64,000 bases of DNA from Nemertoderma westbladi (Eukaryota > Xenacoelomorpha > Nemertodermatida > Nemertodermatidae): assembly GCA_032718475.1 (NCBI GenBank), contig JAUCBJ010000675.1, positions 1 to 64,000 on the forward strand, read 5' to 3'. The position numbers were made by a program, and so were the translations under genes. This document shows, in pieces, positions 36,701 to 48,700 of the stretch. Below the pieces are notes generated by a model. That model worked only from the letters and a program-made list of their open reading frames with translations. It had not been told where the DNA came from and did no database searches. Within the stretch, counting starts at the first letter, position 1, and every line of letters starts with the position of its first letter.

Positions 36701-39700
36701 AAGTATAATATTTTCATTATATTTTTGGAATGCAGGCAGTAGTCGTTCTAATGCGCCCAACTATGCCTATTATGTATTGTATACCATTTCTATTTTGTAA
36801 AACACGCCGGACTCCAACGACTTGTCTTAGGAATGATACAGAGATACTTTACTGTAAGCCTATAGTTTTCTGACACTAACCAAATCTTATTAATTGCCCT
36901 TAATCTTATTAATATGGGCTTGGCTTCAAGTCTATCTTCTGTAACTAACGATTTCACATATTTGTAGTGCCCTTTTGTGCAATCTCGATAAATCTATATT
37001 GAATTCTAATTATACCGGAATATTTGTTGTTATTATTAATAAAGTATATGATGGCATAATAAAAACAGATCAGATTAATACATTTCGAATTATTTCCTCG
37101 TATCCATGGCAACAGGATTAGTAGTGTTCACTAACATTAACTTTGTACAGCCCGTGGATGGTTACTTATTGATAAATTTAGGAGATAAATTTGAGCAGAA
37201 AAAAAGTTATATTTTGGAAAAAAAATCAGTTGCTAAGTAAATATTTGCCCGTTGTTATGGTCCTCATTTGAATATTCGGTCACCTAAACTTTTAAGTAAT
37301 TCGCTATATAACAAAGTGTAACTTGACCAATTTTGGGGAAATTTCATTCAGCCAATCACCCATTACTAAGGTAAGTAGTCTTTGTTGGCATGGTAACAGG
37401 GTACCAATGATATTCAGAGGTGGTTTCCTATCTTAAGACACTCGCCCTTATATGGACTATCTATGGGTAAGTTTTGGTGCTTTTATCACAAAATGCACAA
37501 TTCCTCCTATATATGATGCTTAACGTCCCTACTATCAGGGGGGCTCGGCTTTCTATGGAAAAAGTCAATTGCTCATTTGGTTGAAATAAAAGACTTTAAA
37601 GATGCACGGATTTCCAGTTTATCCGTAAACTTAGAAAATGGAAACCTGGAAACAGAAAAGTATACTCAGTGTTGCATGGTAGGTGACTTTAACGCACACA
37701 TATTTTTAGTGAATTAAAAAAATGGTTCAATAATATTAATGAGAAAATAGCCGATATTGATGTATTACCCACTGATAGCTTCTCGTTTGTCAGTGATGCT
37801 CATGGTAGCACTTCATGGCTTGATCATGTTTTATGTCCTATCTCAAATTCGATTCAATTAAACATATAATTATAATTTATAATTTATCTGTCTCTGATCA
37901 CATGCCTTTATGCCTGGTTTGGGAGGCAAAATATTGTTAAAAATTATATGGGTAACAACAAGAACCGGGGATAATTATAGCGGAGGTGACGTACCACCGC
38001 CACCCCTAAAATATAACTGGCTCCATGAGCAGAGTGATATTAGCGGGTACGCAGACAGTGTAAACAGTCTTCTTGGTTCTGTCCTTAACGGTGCAGCTTG
38101 CTATAATTTAATTAACTGTAAGAAACCTAACTGCCATTGTCACCAGTCAGACATTGACTCTCTGTATTCACAGATAGTCAATGCGCTCAGTCAGTCAAGT
38201 AAGGATTATAAAATTAAACAACCATATAATAATCATTCTGGTAGTCAACATATTCCTGGGTGGAACGAATTTGTAAAGACTAAATATAGACAATCCCGTT
38301 CCGCTTTCTCCTTATGGCGGAACTGCGGGTCACCACGCCAAGGTTCAGTTTTTAAGGAGTACTTACACTCCAAAGCTTTAAACAGGCTATGCGCCAGTGT
38401 AAGAGAGATGAAGCATCTATCAAGAACAATAAAATGGCCGAAAATTTAATGTCTGGCGGTTCAACTAAAATTTCTGGTCTCAGGTCCGAACTACAACAAA
38501 TACTAAATCTCCTCTTCCTAATAAGATTGGGGAGTCCAATGGTTCAGCAGATATCTGCGATATGTGGAAAACTCATTTTAGTAACTTATTTAACTGTGTG
38601 GCTGATGGCAGTGACAGTGGTAAAGTAAATAGCCGTTTAAATAACTTCACGGACTTTGGGTTTTAATCTGTTACATACAAAGTGGTGATTGATTCACTTC
38701 TCAGTTTGTCAACAGGTAAAAAAGCCATCGGACCAGATAATCTTACAGCTGAGCACTATATACAGTATATGCATGTGGTTTTAATTTCGTTTTGCTCAAA
38801 AGATGGCATGCTTGAGCATGTGGATGACTTCTGTTACCTGGGATCATGGATCCGGAAGTCAGGTGAGGACCTTCGAATACGTAAGGGAAAGGCATGGGCA
38901 GCCTTGAATAGGCTTTCCAGGATTTGGAATTCACCGAGAATTAATCGGAAACTTAAGGTCCGATTATTTAGAGCAGCAGTAGTTCCAGTACTCCTCTATG
39001 GAAGTCCATACTGGGCTCTAACTGCTGAGGACACCAAATCTCTTGATGGCACATTCACAAGAATGCTACGCCGGGTTCATTGTGTCAAGTACAATGCACA
39101 CATCTCCAACCAGACACTATATAACATTGGAGGTGTCTCATTGGTTCCCCCAAGCTTGACACTAGAACAAAATCGCCTCCGCTTTGCAGGACATTGCTTT
39201 CGCCGTGAGGACCTGCCAGTGCATAATCTTGTACTTGGGCAGCCTCATGGAGTGAATAGGCATGGTGGACAGCCCATGACTTTCTTGAGACGCATCTTAA
39301 AGGACACTGGCCTTGAAGATGCGGATGATCTAGCAAATGTCATGGGAGTTGTGGCGGTGCAATATTGTCGATAAGCCGGCACAGCATTCTTAAAAATACA
39401 GCTGCAATGCAGCATGCCGATCCTAGTAGTAGTAGTTTAATTTCGTTTGTGCGATTTGTGTTTTAACTAATGCTTTAATTTTTGCATTCATGTACGCCTT
39501 CGGATATGATGGCTTCAACGTTAATTCCACTAGTCAAGGACAGAACCGGGGACCTCACAAGTAAAGATAACTACCGAGGCATTGCAATTTCTACGGTTTT
39601 CAGTAAGCTTATTGAAAATATTATTCTGGAACACTGTATTAACCTTCTTTAAACGACAGATAATCAATTTGGCTTTAAACCCAAATCCGGCACTGAAACG

Positions 39701-42700
39701 TGTATCTACACACTTAAGGAGATTATTAACTATTATCTCACACATAACTCTTGCGTTTATGTGTACATGCTTGATGCCTCCAAGGCGTTTGACCGCGTGA
39801 ACCACTGCAAACTTTTCGATAAGCTGCTAATCCGCGGTGTCCCTATCTACATTGTTGGTTTAATTCGATTTTGGTACCGCCCGCAATTCAATTATTTTTA
39901 ATGTAAAAAAAAACGAAATGTCTGTACTTCATTCATAAGTCTTTTTCACTTACCTGTTACTCAAAAATCATATTATACGGCTCTCCCGTTAAGGTAGTTG
40001 ACTCGTTTGTAAAGGCTTTTGCGGATCTAGCTAGTCATTTTTCCCGCAAAGTACTCTGTAGGTGTTTTAGTGGACATAAAAAGCCGTTTTCTTACTGTGT
40101 AGGTGTTTTAGTGGACATAAAAAGCCATTTTTCTGTATGTGTACTTTAGAGGACATAACAAGCCATTTTATGCCGCAATATGCCAAAATACTCTTAATAC
40201 AGTGTAGTTCAGATGACGACATCTATCAGCTGATATGTCGATGTGGAGCTTTTGGCTTTCTTTGTTCGGCTCACTCGACCAATCAGAGCGATTTTCATTT
40301 TATCTTGTACAGAAGCCTACGGAAGATCGCGCAATGCATTATGGTCTTTGTTTACCTTTTTTCCTGAGCCCAGAACATCGGCTTTGGAATTATTCTGTGT
40401 TTCAGACTTTAGCCAAACATTAGAATGGCTTTGATTATAGAAACGTATAACTGTTATCATAACAAACCTGATCACATACAAACTGGTCAGACTCGAATTA
40501 TATCATACTATACATGCCTTTCAATGCATTATGTTTGCTGCTATTTACTGTCGGTTATTAATTGTTATCAGTTGATGGATATGTTGTTATATTTGGAGAA
40601 TATCGATAAATAATCATAAAACCCCAATCTTCTTGATATACTGAAGGTTAGAGAGACCGGTTACATATAGCAATTGCGACTTACATTATAGTGGTTTTGG
40701 AGTGAATTGAATGCTATTTCATAGACCCTAAATGTGTCGGTTGCTATTCTCCTTATATATGATCAAATTTAATGAAGGTCGGCAGATCAGAGTGCAGCAG
40801 TGTGCAGTAGTGTGCATGAGTGTGACAGATAACAAAGCATTTCCTAAAGAATGCGCTTTATGCGAAAATCAATAGCCATCCCGTTGTGTTTAGTGTAAGT
40901 CATAACTCTGTTTACATACTTAGAGCGCCGCGTCCTAAAGGAACTGTTAATATTTCCCGAAAGTAAATAATATTTGTCAGAGATATTATAGTAACGAACG
41001 ATCGAATAATACAGTAATTCTACACCGCAATAAGGTCAGAGCTTCCGAATCCAGTCTCCCTTAACCGTGGGTGAATGGTCGCGCATAGGCTGGCTTTGGC
41101 TAATGTAACTTTATGTGTATCAAATACTTGTTATAGGCTAAAGTCGATTTATAACCTAGAAGACACCTAAAATTGGCAGGTTAAACTGCTAAAGGTCTAA
41201 AAGCGCGAACAATAACAGTTATAGTAGTTTCTTTATTGCAACGTAGGCAATAAAGTCGAAAAGTACCGGTCGACCGGTAACCAGTAGGCCTAACTACCTA
41301 ACCACCCGAACCGGTACTTACAGCAGTACAGGTACATCAGTATTATTCGATTGTGATAATTATATACCGGTAGGTCTTGATATTTAATCAGGGACTGCAG
41401 CCCTGGTTTTTTATTGGGATTTTACTTATTTCTGTCAGTTTTATTTATCTGTAAGTTAACATTGAGCAGAAGGCGTGTAAGCCTGCTCAGATTGTATAAA
41501 TAATTTGTAGGCTGGATTGTTGTCTGGCTGTTGTTAAGTCTGAAGAGATTGCAGTGTGTGTAGAGTGTATGTCCGATAAAGTACTAGTTAGGAACGTGGG
41601 GGCATCCAGTGCTGTAAGGTAAATCCCCCCCGAAAGAATAAGTCGTACTACTCGGTTAGAACGCATACTAACTAACCATTTCGGAGTCTGCATATACTGT
41701 AGTTTATTTAGGCTTGATAGTAGTCTGCCAGCGTTTGGTCTGTATTTTGTTTGTGTAGTCTGTACGGGTAGCGTAATATTTATTATTCAGAGTATATGCG
41801 ATTATTCGCAACATATACCACCCCAAGTTTATTCCTACAGTAATTGTGCTTGTTATACATACCGTTATAGTTAAATTAACCCCGGTACTACATCAGGGCT
41901 GTTTGGCGTAGGTAAAGACTGATGATTATATGCTCTGGTCACTCCGGCAGATACCGTGGTTCTTTTAGATGTACAAGTATTTTTAACTGCTGGTTATTTG
42001 TTGTATAAGTACTTGTACCTAATTTAGGGTTTAGTGTACAGTGCTTTCCGAAGGTAATTAGTGTGTAGGCAGTATATTTGTGTTGTAAAGTGGTTAATAG
42101 GCACGTTAGCTATAGTAGGCTGCGGTAATTAACTTCTAGGTAGGAACACTCCGGGTACATAACGTAGTACTTATAGAGCTGTAAAGCTAGAGACTATAAG
42201 TCGTCAGACGGTGGTATTTTCCTATCTAGACAACGCAATATATTTACTACTGCTTTATTATTTTCAAATACCGAAGTATCCTGTCCGTTTGTAATAACCA
42301 GAAATTCTAACTCCTTGTTTGGCTGGTTTGTAGATTTCTTGTAAAATTACCCCTAAAAAATTGTACGTGTAATTTTTTGTGTTTATTTAGAGATTGTAAT
42401 CTCACCCCGTAATTGTACGTAATTTGTAGTAATAAGTAACTTAGTAAATTAGAATTATTTGTTTTAGTGTCAAATAAGTAGCACTACACTGAGAGCGTTC
42501 AGCTTCTGTGAAGTGACTCCTTACCTTACCAGAAATAATAACATTTATTTCAAATATTGTCAAAAAACCCATTAAGCGGGTATATATATATTATAAATCA
42601 ACTCAAACCGATTTATAAAATAGTAGGCCTGTTATACAACAATTAGGTCTTAATATCAGTTGGACTACTGCTTAAATAACGGTAATAAAGTAAAGTAAAG

Positions 42701-45700
42701 TAACTAAGTAACTCTAAAAAATTCAGAAATTCAATTATTCTAAAATAATTGACGTACCGGTATTTACAATAGGCTTATTATATTTATTTCTATATATTTA
42801 AGCTGAAATTATATACCGGTATTCTGTAATTAATTCTAGTCTATAATTATACTTATATATACTATAAGTGTAAGCTGTATACTGGTATTTACGTTAGGCT
42901 TATTATATATCTATATATTTGCGATGAAATTATATACCGGTATTCTGTGACGATCCCTAATATCCTATCCATAATAATACTTATATATACTATAAGTGTA
43001 TACCGGTATTCTAATATATTGTATATATATCACGTTACATAGAGTAATGATATCGGTAATTAATTACTAGGCTAACAGTTGATACTGAATTACTAGACTT
43101 GCTTTAACTGTAATTATAGCAGTAGGCATTCAACTGACATTCAACATTCAACATGTCTGACCTAAAGCAAAACCTGTCAGACAGTCTCCTAGATACAACT
43201 ATCTGTGACCCAGATAGGAGTGCGGAACGTTTGAGACCGAAGTTCAACTCCCCTCCTACTGTAAGAAAGGTCATCCCTCCAGTAGTAGTATCAGACCCTA
43301 GGCTAGTCAAACACCGTAGGTCTATCATAGGCACTCGGGCTCAAGTTAAGCGAGACCAAGAAGCAGCTGTTAAACAGCAGCAACACCCGAGCCGAGAACT
43401 TATTTCTCAGCGGCCCGATAGCTCCAGTAGTTCAAATACTGTAGAGCTGACACCCGAGTGCGGAGCAAAGATGGCAGATGCGGTTTATTCGGATCTCCTT
43501 CTCATTCTTCCTGCAGCCGTACTCACTTATGCGGGATACACAAGGGAGGAACTGAAGTCTTTTGTCGAGACGCAATGGAACTTCCCCGGACCCGGACTCC
43601 CGTTTAACTTATCGGAAGCTGCCTGGGAGGACTTATACAGGATGGGAGTGACAAAAGACACTAGTGATCCAGCTGTGTGGAAGAGGTCGGCAGCAGGATA
43701 TGTACAGGGATTCTTCAGCTCTTTGGAGCGATTAGAGGAACAACTGTTTCAACAACATCAAGGACCTCAAGAGCAGGGAGAGCTGCTTTATCAAGTTCGA
43801 GTAAGAATCCTAAGAATCAGACTACTCCTATCAGCCTTTGAGGAAGCTTCGAAGAGAACCCAAGACACGTCGTTGCAAGTTGCCGTCAAGGAACGACCCA
43901 ATGGAAAATTCAGCTAAATGAGCGCTCGACCCACAGAGAATCAACAGACGCTGCCTTTTCTCAAGTGGAAAGCGAGGTTACATTAGAGAAACCTCAGAAG
44001 AAGGACGCTATTGACAACTATCTGTCGGACTATCAACGATTTTTAGGTGACGAAGAGTTGAGGAGACGGCTGGCTGGACTCCGCCCTAATAGTGAAGGGG
44101 CCAAGTTTGTGTTGGACGCAATAGATGCGGAAATGTTAGCTGTAAACCAAGCTAAATTTGATGAAAGCATCCGCATCGCTAGAGTCCAAGAAGAACAAGT
44201 AAAGAAGAAACAGATAGAAGACAGACAGGAAGCGGCAGCGGCAGCGGTAGAGGCTGAAAGAAAAGCGGCAGCGGCAGCGGCAGCGGCAGTGGCAGCGGCA
44301 GGGGCTGAAAGAAAAGCGGCAGCGGCAGAAGCGAAAAGAAAAGTAGCAGCTGCAGAAGTTGAAGCGGAAAGAAAAGTAGCAGCTGCAGAAGTTGAAAGAA
44401 AGGCAGCATTGGCAGTGGCGGAAACAAAACAGAAGGCATCTGAAGAGACAGCCCAACTAGAGTTGGAAAATCTTCAAGAGAAGCAAGATTACCTGAATAA
44501 ACAGATAACAGCTAGTCAGATGCAGATGATAAGTCGATCTACTCCCAAAAGACAGGGATTTACATCATCTGATGAAGGCGATACCACCGATCCTGAAGGC
44601 GGAGGAAATAGATCTCGTTCCAACAGACGTAGAAGAATGCCTCACCATCAGAAATTGCCTAATTTGCCCCCAGCTGTGAGAAGGCAACTAGCTAGAGCAG
44701 ACTTAGGTAGTACAGAACCCACTTACCAAAGTATTAGAGTAGAAAGACTCCCTACTATAGTGGATGAGCCTGAAATAATTAGGCCTGTTCTCAAAGCCAC
44801 CCCTTCTGTGATAGAGACCCCTGTACTTCCAGAACATAACTCTAAATTCCCTTTGCACAGTACTAAACTACCTGTATCCAATGGGACAGTTCCTCAGTCA
44901 ACTCCGGTCCTGGACGCCGAGCGAGACATTAACAATTTGTCACCCGTCGTCCCTCGTCTACCCGCTACTATGTTGGTGGCTCCCGCTTCGGCGGTCGAGT
45001 GGGTGGATGAGAGACGGCAGGGGATGGATATTCTCCTCGGGCAGATGGAGGAGAATCAGGCACGCTCCTCCCAGCAGGTCCGAGAGTTGGAGGGGACTGT
45101 TCAACAGTTAAGGGGAACAGTAAGAGAGAGTAGGTTAGAATTGTAGGAAGTGCAGCAGAGTATCGCCTTAGAACGCGATAAGTTAGTAAATCTACAAAAG
45201 GGTATACCAACACCCCCTGTAACAATGTGTCAACCTGTTAGGTCTGAAGTATTCATGCGCAAGGTGTGGAGCCTACACGCATCTATACTGCTAGTGAAGT
45301 AGAAACTCCTATAGTAAACCCTATTAAGGGTAATTATAAACCTGTTGACAATGATATTCCATATAGACCTGATAATAATCCAAGAAATTTATATACCAAT
45401 AACTCGATATTAAATAATACGATGGCCCAAGAAAGTTTTACGCGTCAAAAGGCTAGAACCGTAGCCCGTCAAGCGGTAAAGGTGGGAGCGATCGTCAAGT
45501 TCAATGGAGATGAGATGAAATGGTTACCTTTTAATGAATATTACAAAGATAACATACAGAACTCTGTACTATCTAACGGAGAGAAACTTAGATTCCTCAT
45601 CGAGTGTTTGGAAGGACCTCCCAAGTTAATGGCGTTAAAGTTTATTGGACATCCAGATGGATTAAGACAAGTTTGGAATACACTAAACATCAGGTATGGT

Positions 45701-48700
45701 AATAGGAATAACATAGCTAGATATTTGTATGCAAAATTGGAAGCGCCCCGAAGTTCATTAGCAGCGGGATTATAGAGTTTTCCGATGAGATTCAGGAGAT
45801 CTGTAGACAATTAGATTGGCTAGGTAAGTCTCATGAATACCAGAGTTCTATGGTTATTGGAGCCGTAGCATCTACTTTACCAAAGGGTGGAGTAGGTACA
45901 CGCTGGGACAAGAAAGTGTTATATATGATGGAACAACAACGAAGAGACCCTACCATGGCTGATCTCATGTCATTCTTAGATGGAGAGGTAAAATTACAGC
46001 TCCTAAAGCAGTCCAGAGAGAAGACGCCGGAAAATAAGGTAAGTGAGAAAACCGTTTCTAGGAGAAAGGTAACACCAGTGTGTTATACAGACGACGGCGA
46101 AAGCCAGGCCTCTCAAGAGGAGGACAGCGGGAAAGACACTGAAAGATCTTACTATGTCAACAAAGCGCCTAAAGACGTAAGTAAATTCAAGTCTCGAACC
46201 AGTGACAGGAGAGAACAGGTAAGAAAAACTCCTCCTACGTCTCCTAAGAGAATTCATGGAAGAAAGCCCGAGGAAAGAACGAGTGTGCACAACGTTACCC
46301 AAGGTAAGGTAAGTAACATCAAACCAAAATGTGTGCTGTGCGACGGGCCCCACCGTTTAAGTGTGTGTGATGAATTCCTAAAGAAATCCCTAATAGATAG
46401 ACGTGAAGTCATGTGGAATAAGCGGTTGTGTTATAATTGCCTCAGACAAGGACACCAACGGCGAACCTGTTACTCCGACGCAAGGTGTGCTAAGTGCGGC
46501 GCGAAACATCATATCTTGTTGCACACTGAATTCGAAAGAAACAGCCCGAGTCAGGTAAGTGAGTCCGAACTACATGTCCAATTCAGTGATGTGAACGACA
46601 CTGACCAAAGTTCTGAGATGGAAGGATTCTATACGGATGAATTCTCCGACGAAAACGAATCCTGTTACCTAATAAATACCGCAGTGTATCGAGCACTTAC
46701 GTATGAGAAGGAAACCGATAGTGAGCTCCCCCTAACTACTCCTGACCGACAACCATCTTGGAAAGCACCAACTTCCAACGTAGGAATCCGAGAATTTCCC
46801 GTAGTGCAGTTGAGAGTCCACGGGTCAGAAAAGAGCTATATAGTGAACGCCCTCCTTGACTCCGGCAGCACAGGAACATTCATCGACAAAGAACTAGCCG
46901 AAGACATCTTTGCTGGACAACCCAAGTTCCGAACTAAGTTGAACCTTTCAGGAATTATGCAGGTTTGGAAATCTACAGTAACTACAGATTACTATGTAGG
47001 CGCGTTGTCCACCCCCCAGGATGAACTAGGAGAACACAGCATAAGGTCAGTAAAAATGGTGGCGATAAAGAACTTCGCTACCAGCCAAGTGGAACCTTAT
47101 AACTGGGATGAGGACGATTTCACCCAACAGCATGAGATACCTAGATTCAACACAGATTACCCTGGAGTGCAAATACTCATCGGCCAAAATGCGCATGAGG
47201 CGCTTGAGACATTGGAGAAACGGCCTGCTCAACCGCAACCACTGCAAACCTATGCGGGAAGAACTAGAGTAGGTTGGTACTTTACTGGACCTTCCCGTAG
47301 AACTCTCATGGAAAGGCTACCCAAAGAACGAGTCTACCAGGTGAGTGAATGGGAAGATGAGATCAGTGAGGGAGACGACACACCTGAGGGAACACCATAC
47401 TCCTCAGATAATGACGATATCCACCAACTATTCGACGAGGAGAATACCATCGACCTCCTTACGGAAAATGAAACTTGGCAAAACCAAGTGAACCTATGTC
47501 ACCTCATTCATCCAGCGGGACAAGTCGATTACAACGACGAACTGAATGAAGTGATAGATCGTTACAACGCGAAGACTCACGATGAACACGCCGTACGATT
47601 CTTTACTCAAGAGGCTGTAGAGCCCAATTCCTACGATAAGGCCCTATCGGTAGAAGAAGAAAGAGCCAAGCAGATACAGGAAACAACTACACGTTTTCTT
47701 AAAGATCAAGGTAGATATGAGATTGGTCTGCCTTTCCGACGGCGAGAACCCAATTTTATAAACAACCGACCCTTGGCGGAGAAGAGAATTGCGCAACTAC
47801 ATCGACGCCTTATGGCAAATGCTGCAGCTAAGGAGATGTACAAGACCCAGCTGAAGAAATTCATTGACAAGGGATATGCGGAGCGAGTACCGGAAGGAAC
47901 ACCCATAACTGAGAGAACGTACTATCTAACACATCATTACGTTCCCAAACCCGGTAAACCCAACGAAGTACGGGTAGTATTTGACGGCTCCGCCCTCTAC
48001 ATGGGCCAATCCCTTAACTCCGAGTTGTTGCCAGGACCCAACTTACTCCAATCCTTGTTGGGAATACTCTTAAGATTACGACAATATTCGATCGCTTTCG
48101 CCTCCGATATAGAAGGCATGTTCTTACAAGTTAAGGCGCTGGATAGGGATCGAGACAGCCTACGATTTCTGTGGTGGCCTGAAGGAGACCTCAACCAGAA
48201 ACCGGTGGAGTACTGGATGACCATCCAGGCTTTTGGGATCATCTCGAGCCCTTCAAACGCCTGCTCAGTAGTGCATACCACTGCTGATGACAACCGGGAT
48301 GCCTTCTCCAAAGAGGTTATCGACAACATCAAATGGGATATATACATGGACGACAATTTAAAGTCCCTCCCATCGGTGGAAGAAGCCATTGATGTCGCCA
48401 AAGGAACGGTAGAGTGCTTGAAAAGAGGTGGATTTCGATTAACTAAATTCACCAGCAACTCCCGTGAATTTCTGGAATCGATCCCGGTAGAAGACCGAGG
48501 AGTTAAAGATCTAGACCTAATCAAGGACGATCTTCCAGAAACCAAGACGCTTGGTTTGAAATGGGACACAGAGAGAGATATCCTGTTTTTCCAGCTAAAA
48601 CAGCGAGATAATCCAGTTCGGACTAAACGGATTTGTCTAAGTATCCTGAGCACTTATTTCGATCCATTGGGATTTATTAGCCCAGTTATATTGATTGCTC

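Larger units (their letters stand above)
32786..37535. mobile_element. 4.75-kb DNA element with ~440-bp terminal inverted repeats
   Basis: Left TIR about 32786-33240 and right TIR about 37100-37535 are inverted copies, about 90% alike with small indels; both begin atagtagggacgttaagca at the outer edge. The middle carries remnants of a PIN/FEN-like protein (34793-36355), a fold-back insertion (33455-34102) and a MITE (34212-34345). The element interrupts the LINE endonuclease between LLCGRP and GGLGFLW. No clean target duplication is visible. Confidence 0.85.
32640..39905 (+). mobile_element. L2/CR1-like LINE split by two later insertions
   Basis: Pieces in order on the plus strand: 32640-32785, endonuclease part (HDFLARGFSHTDYSDGLLCG); 37536-38795, rest of the endonuclease (GGLGFLWKKSIAHLVEIKDF, MVGDFNAHIF, AHGSTSWLDHVL) and RT N-terminal part (HIPGWNEFVKTKYRQSRSAF, GPDNLTAEHYI); 39436-39905, RT (IPLVKDRTGDLTSKDNYRGI, NQFGFKPKSGTETCI, MLDASKAFDRVNHCKLFDKL). 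The 32786-37535 DNA element and the 38796-39435 RTE copy interrupt it. The RT is truncated before its YxDD motif, and frames are broken at several sites. Confidence 0.82.
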
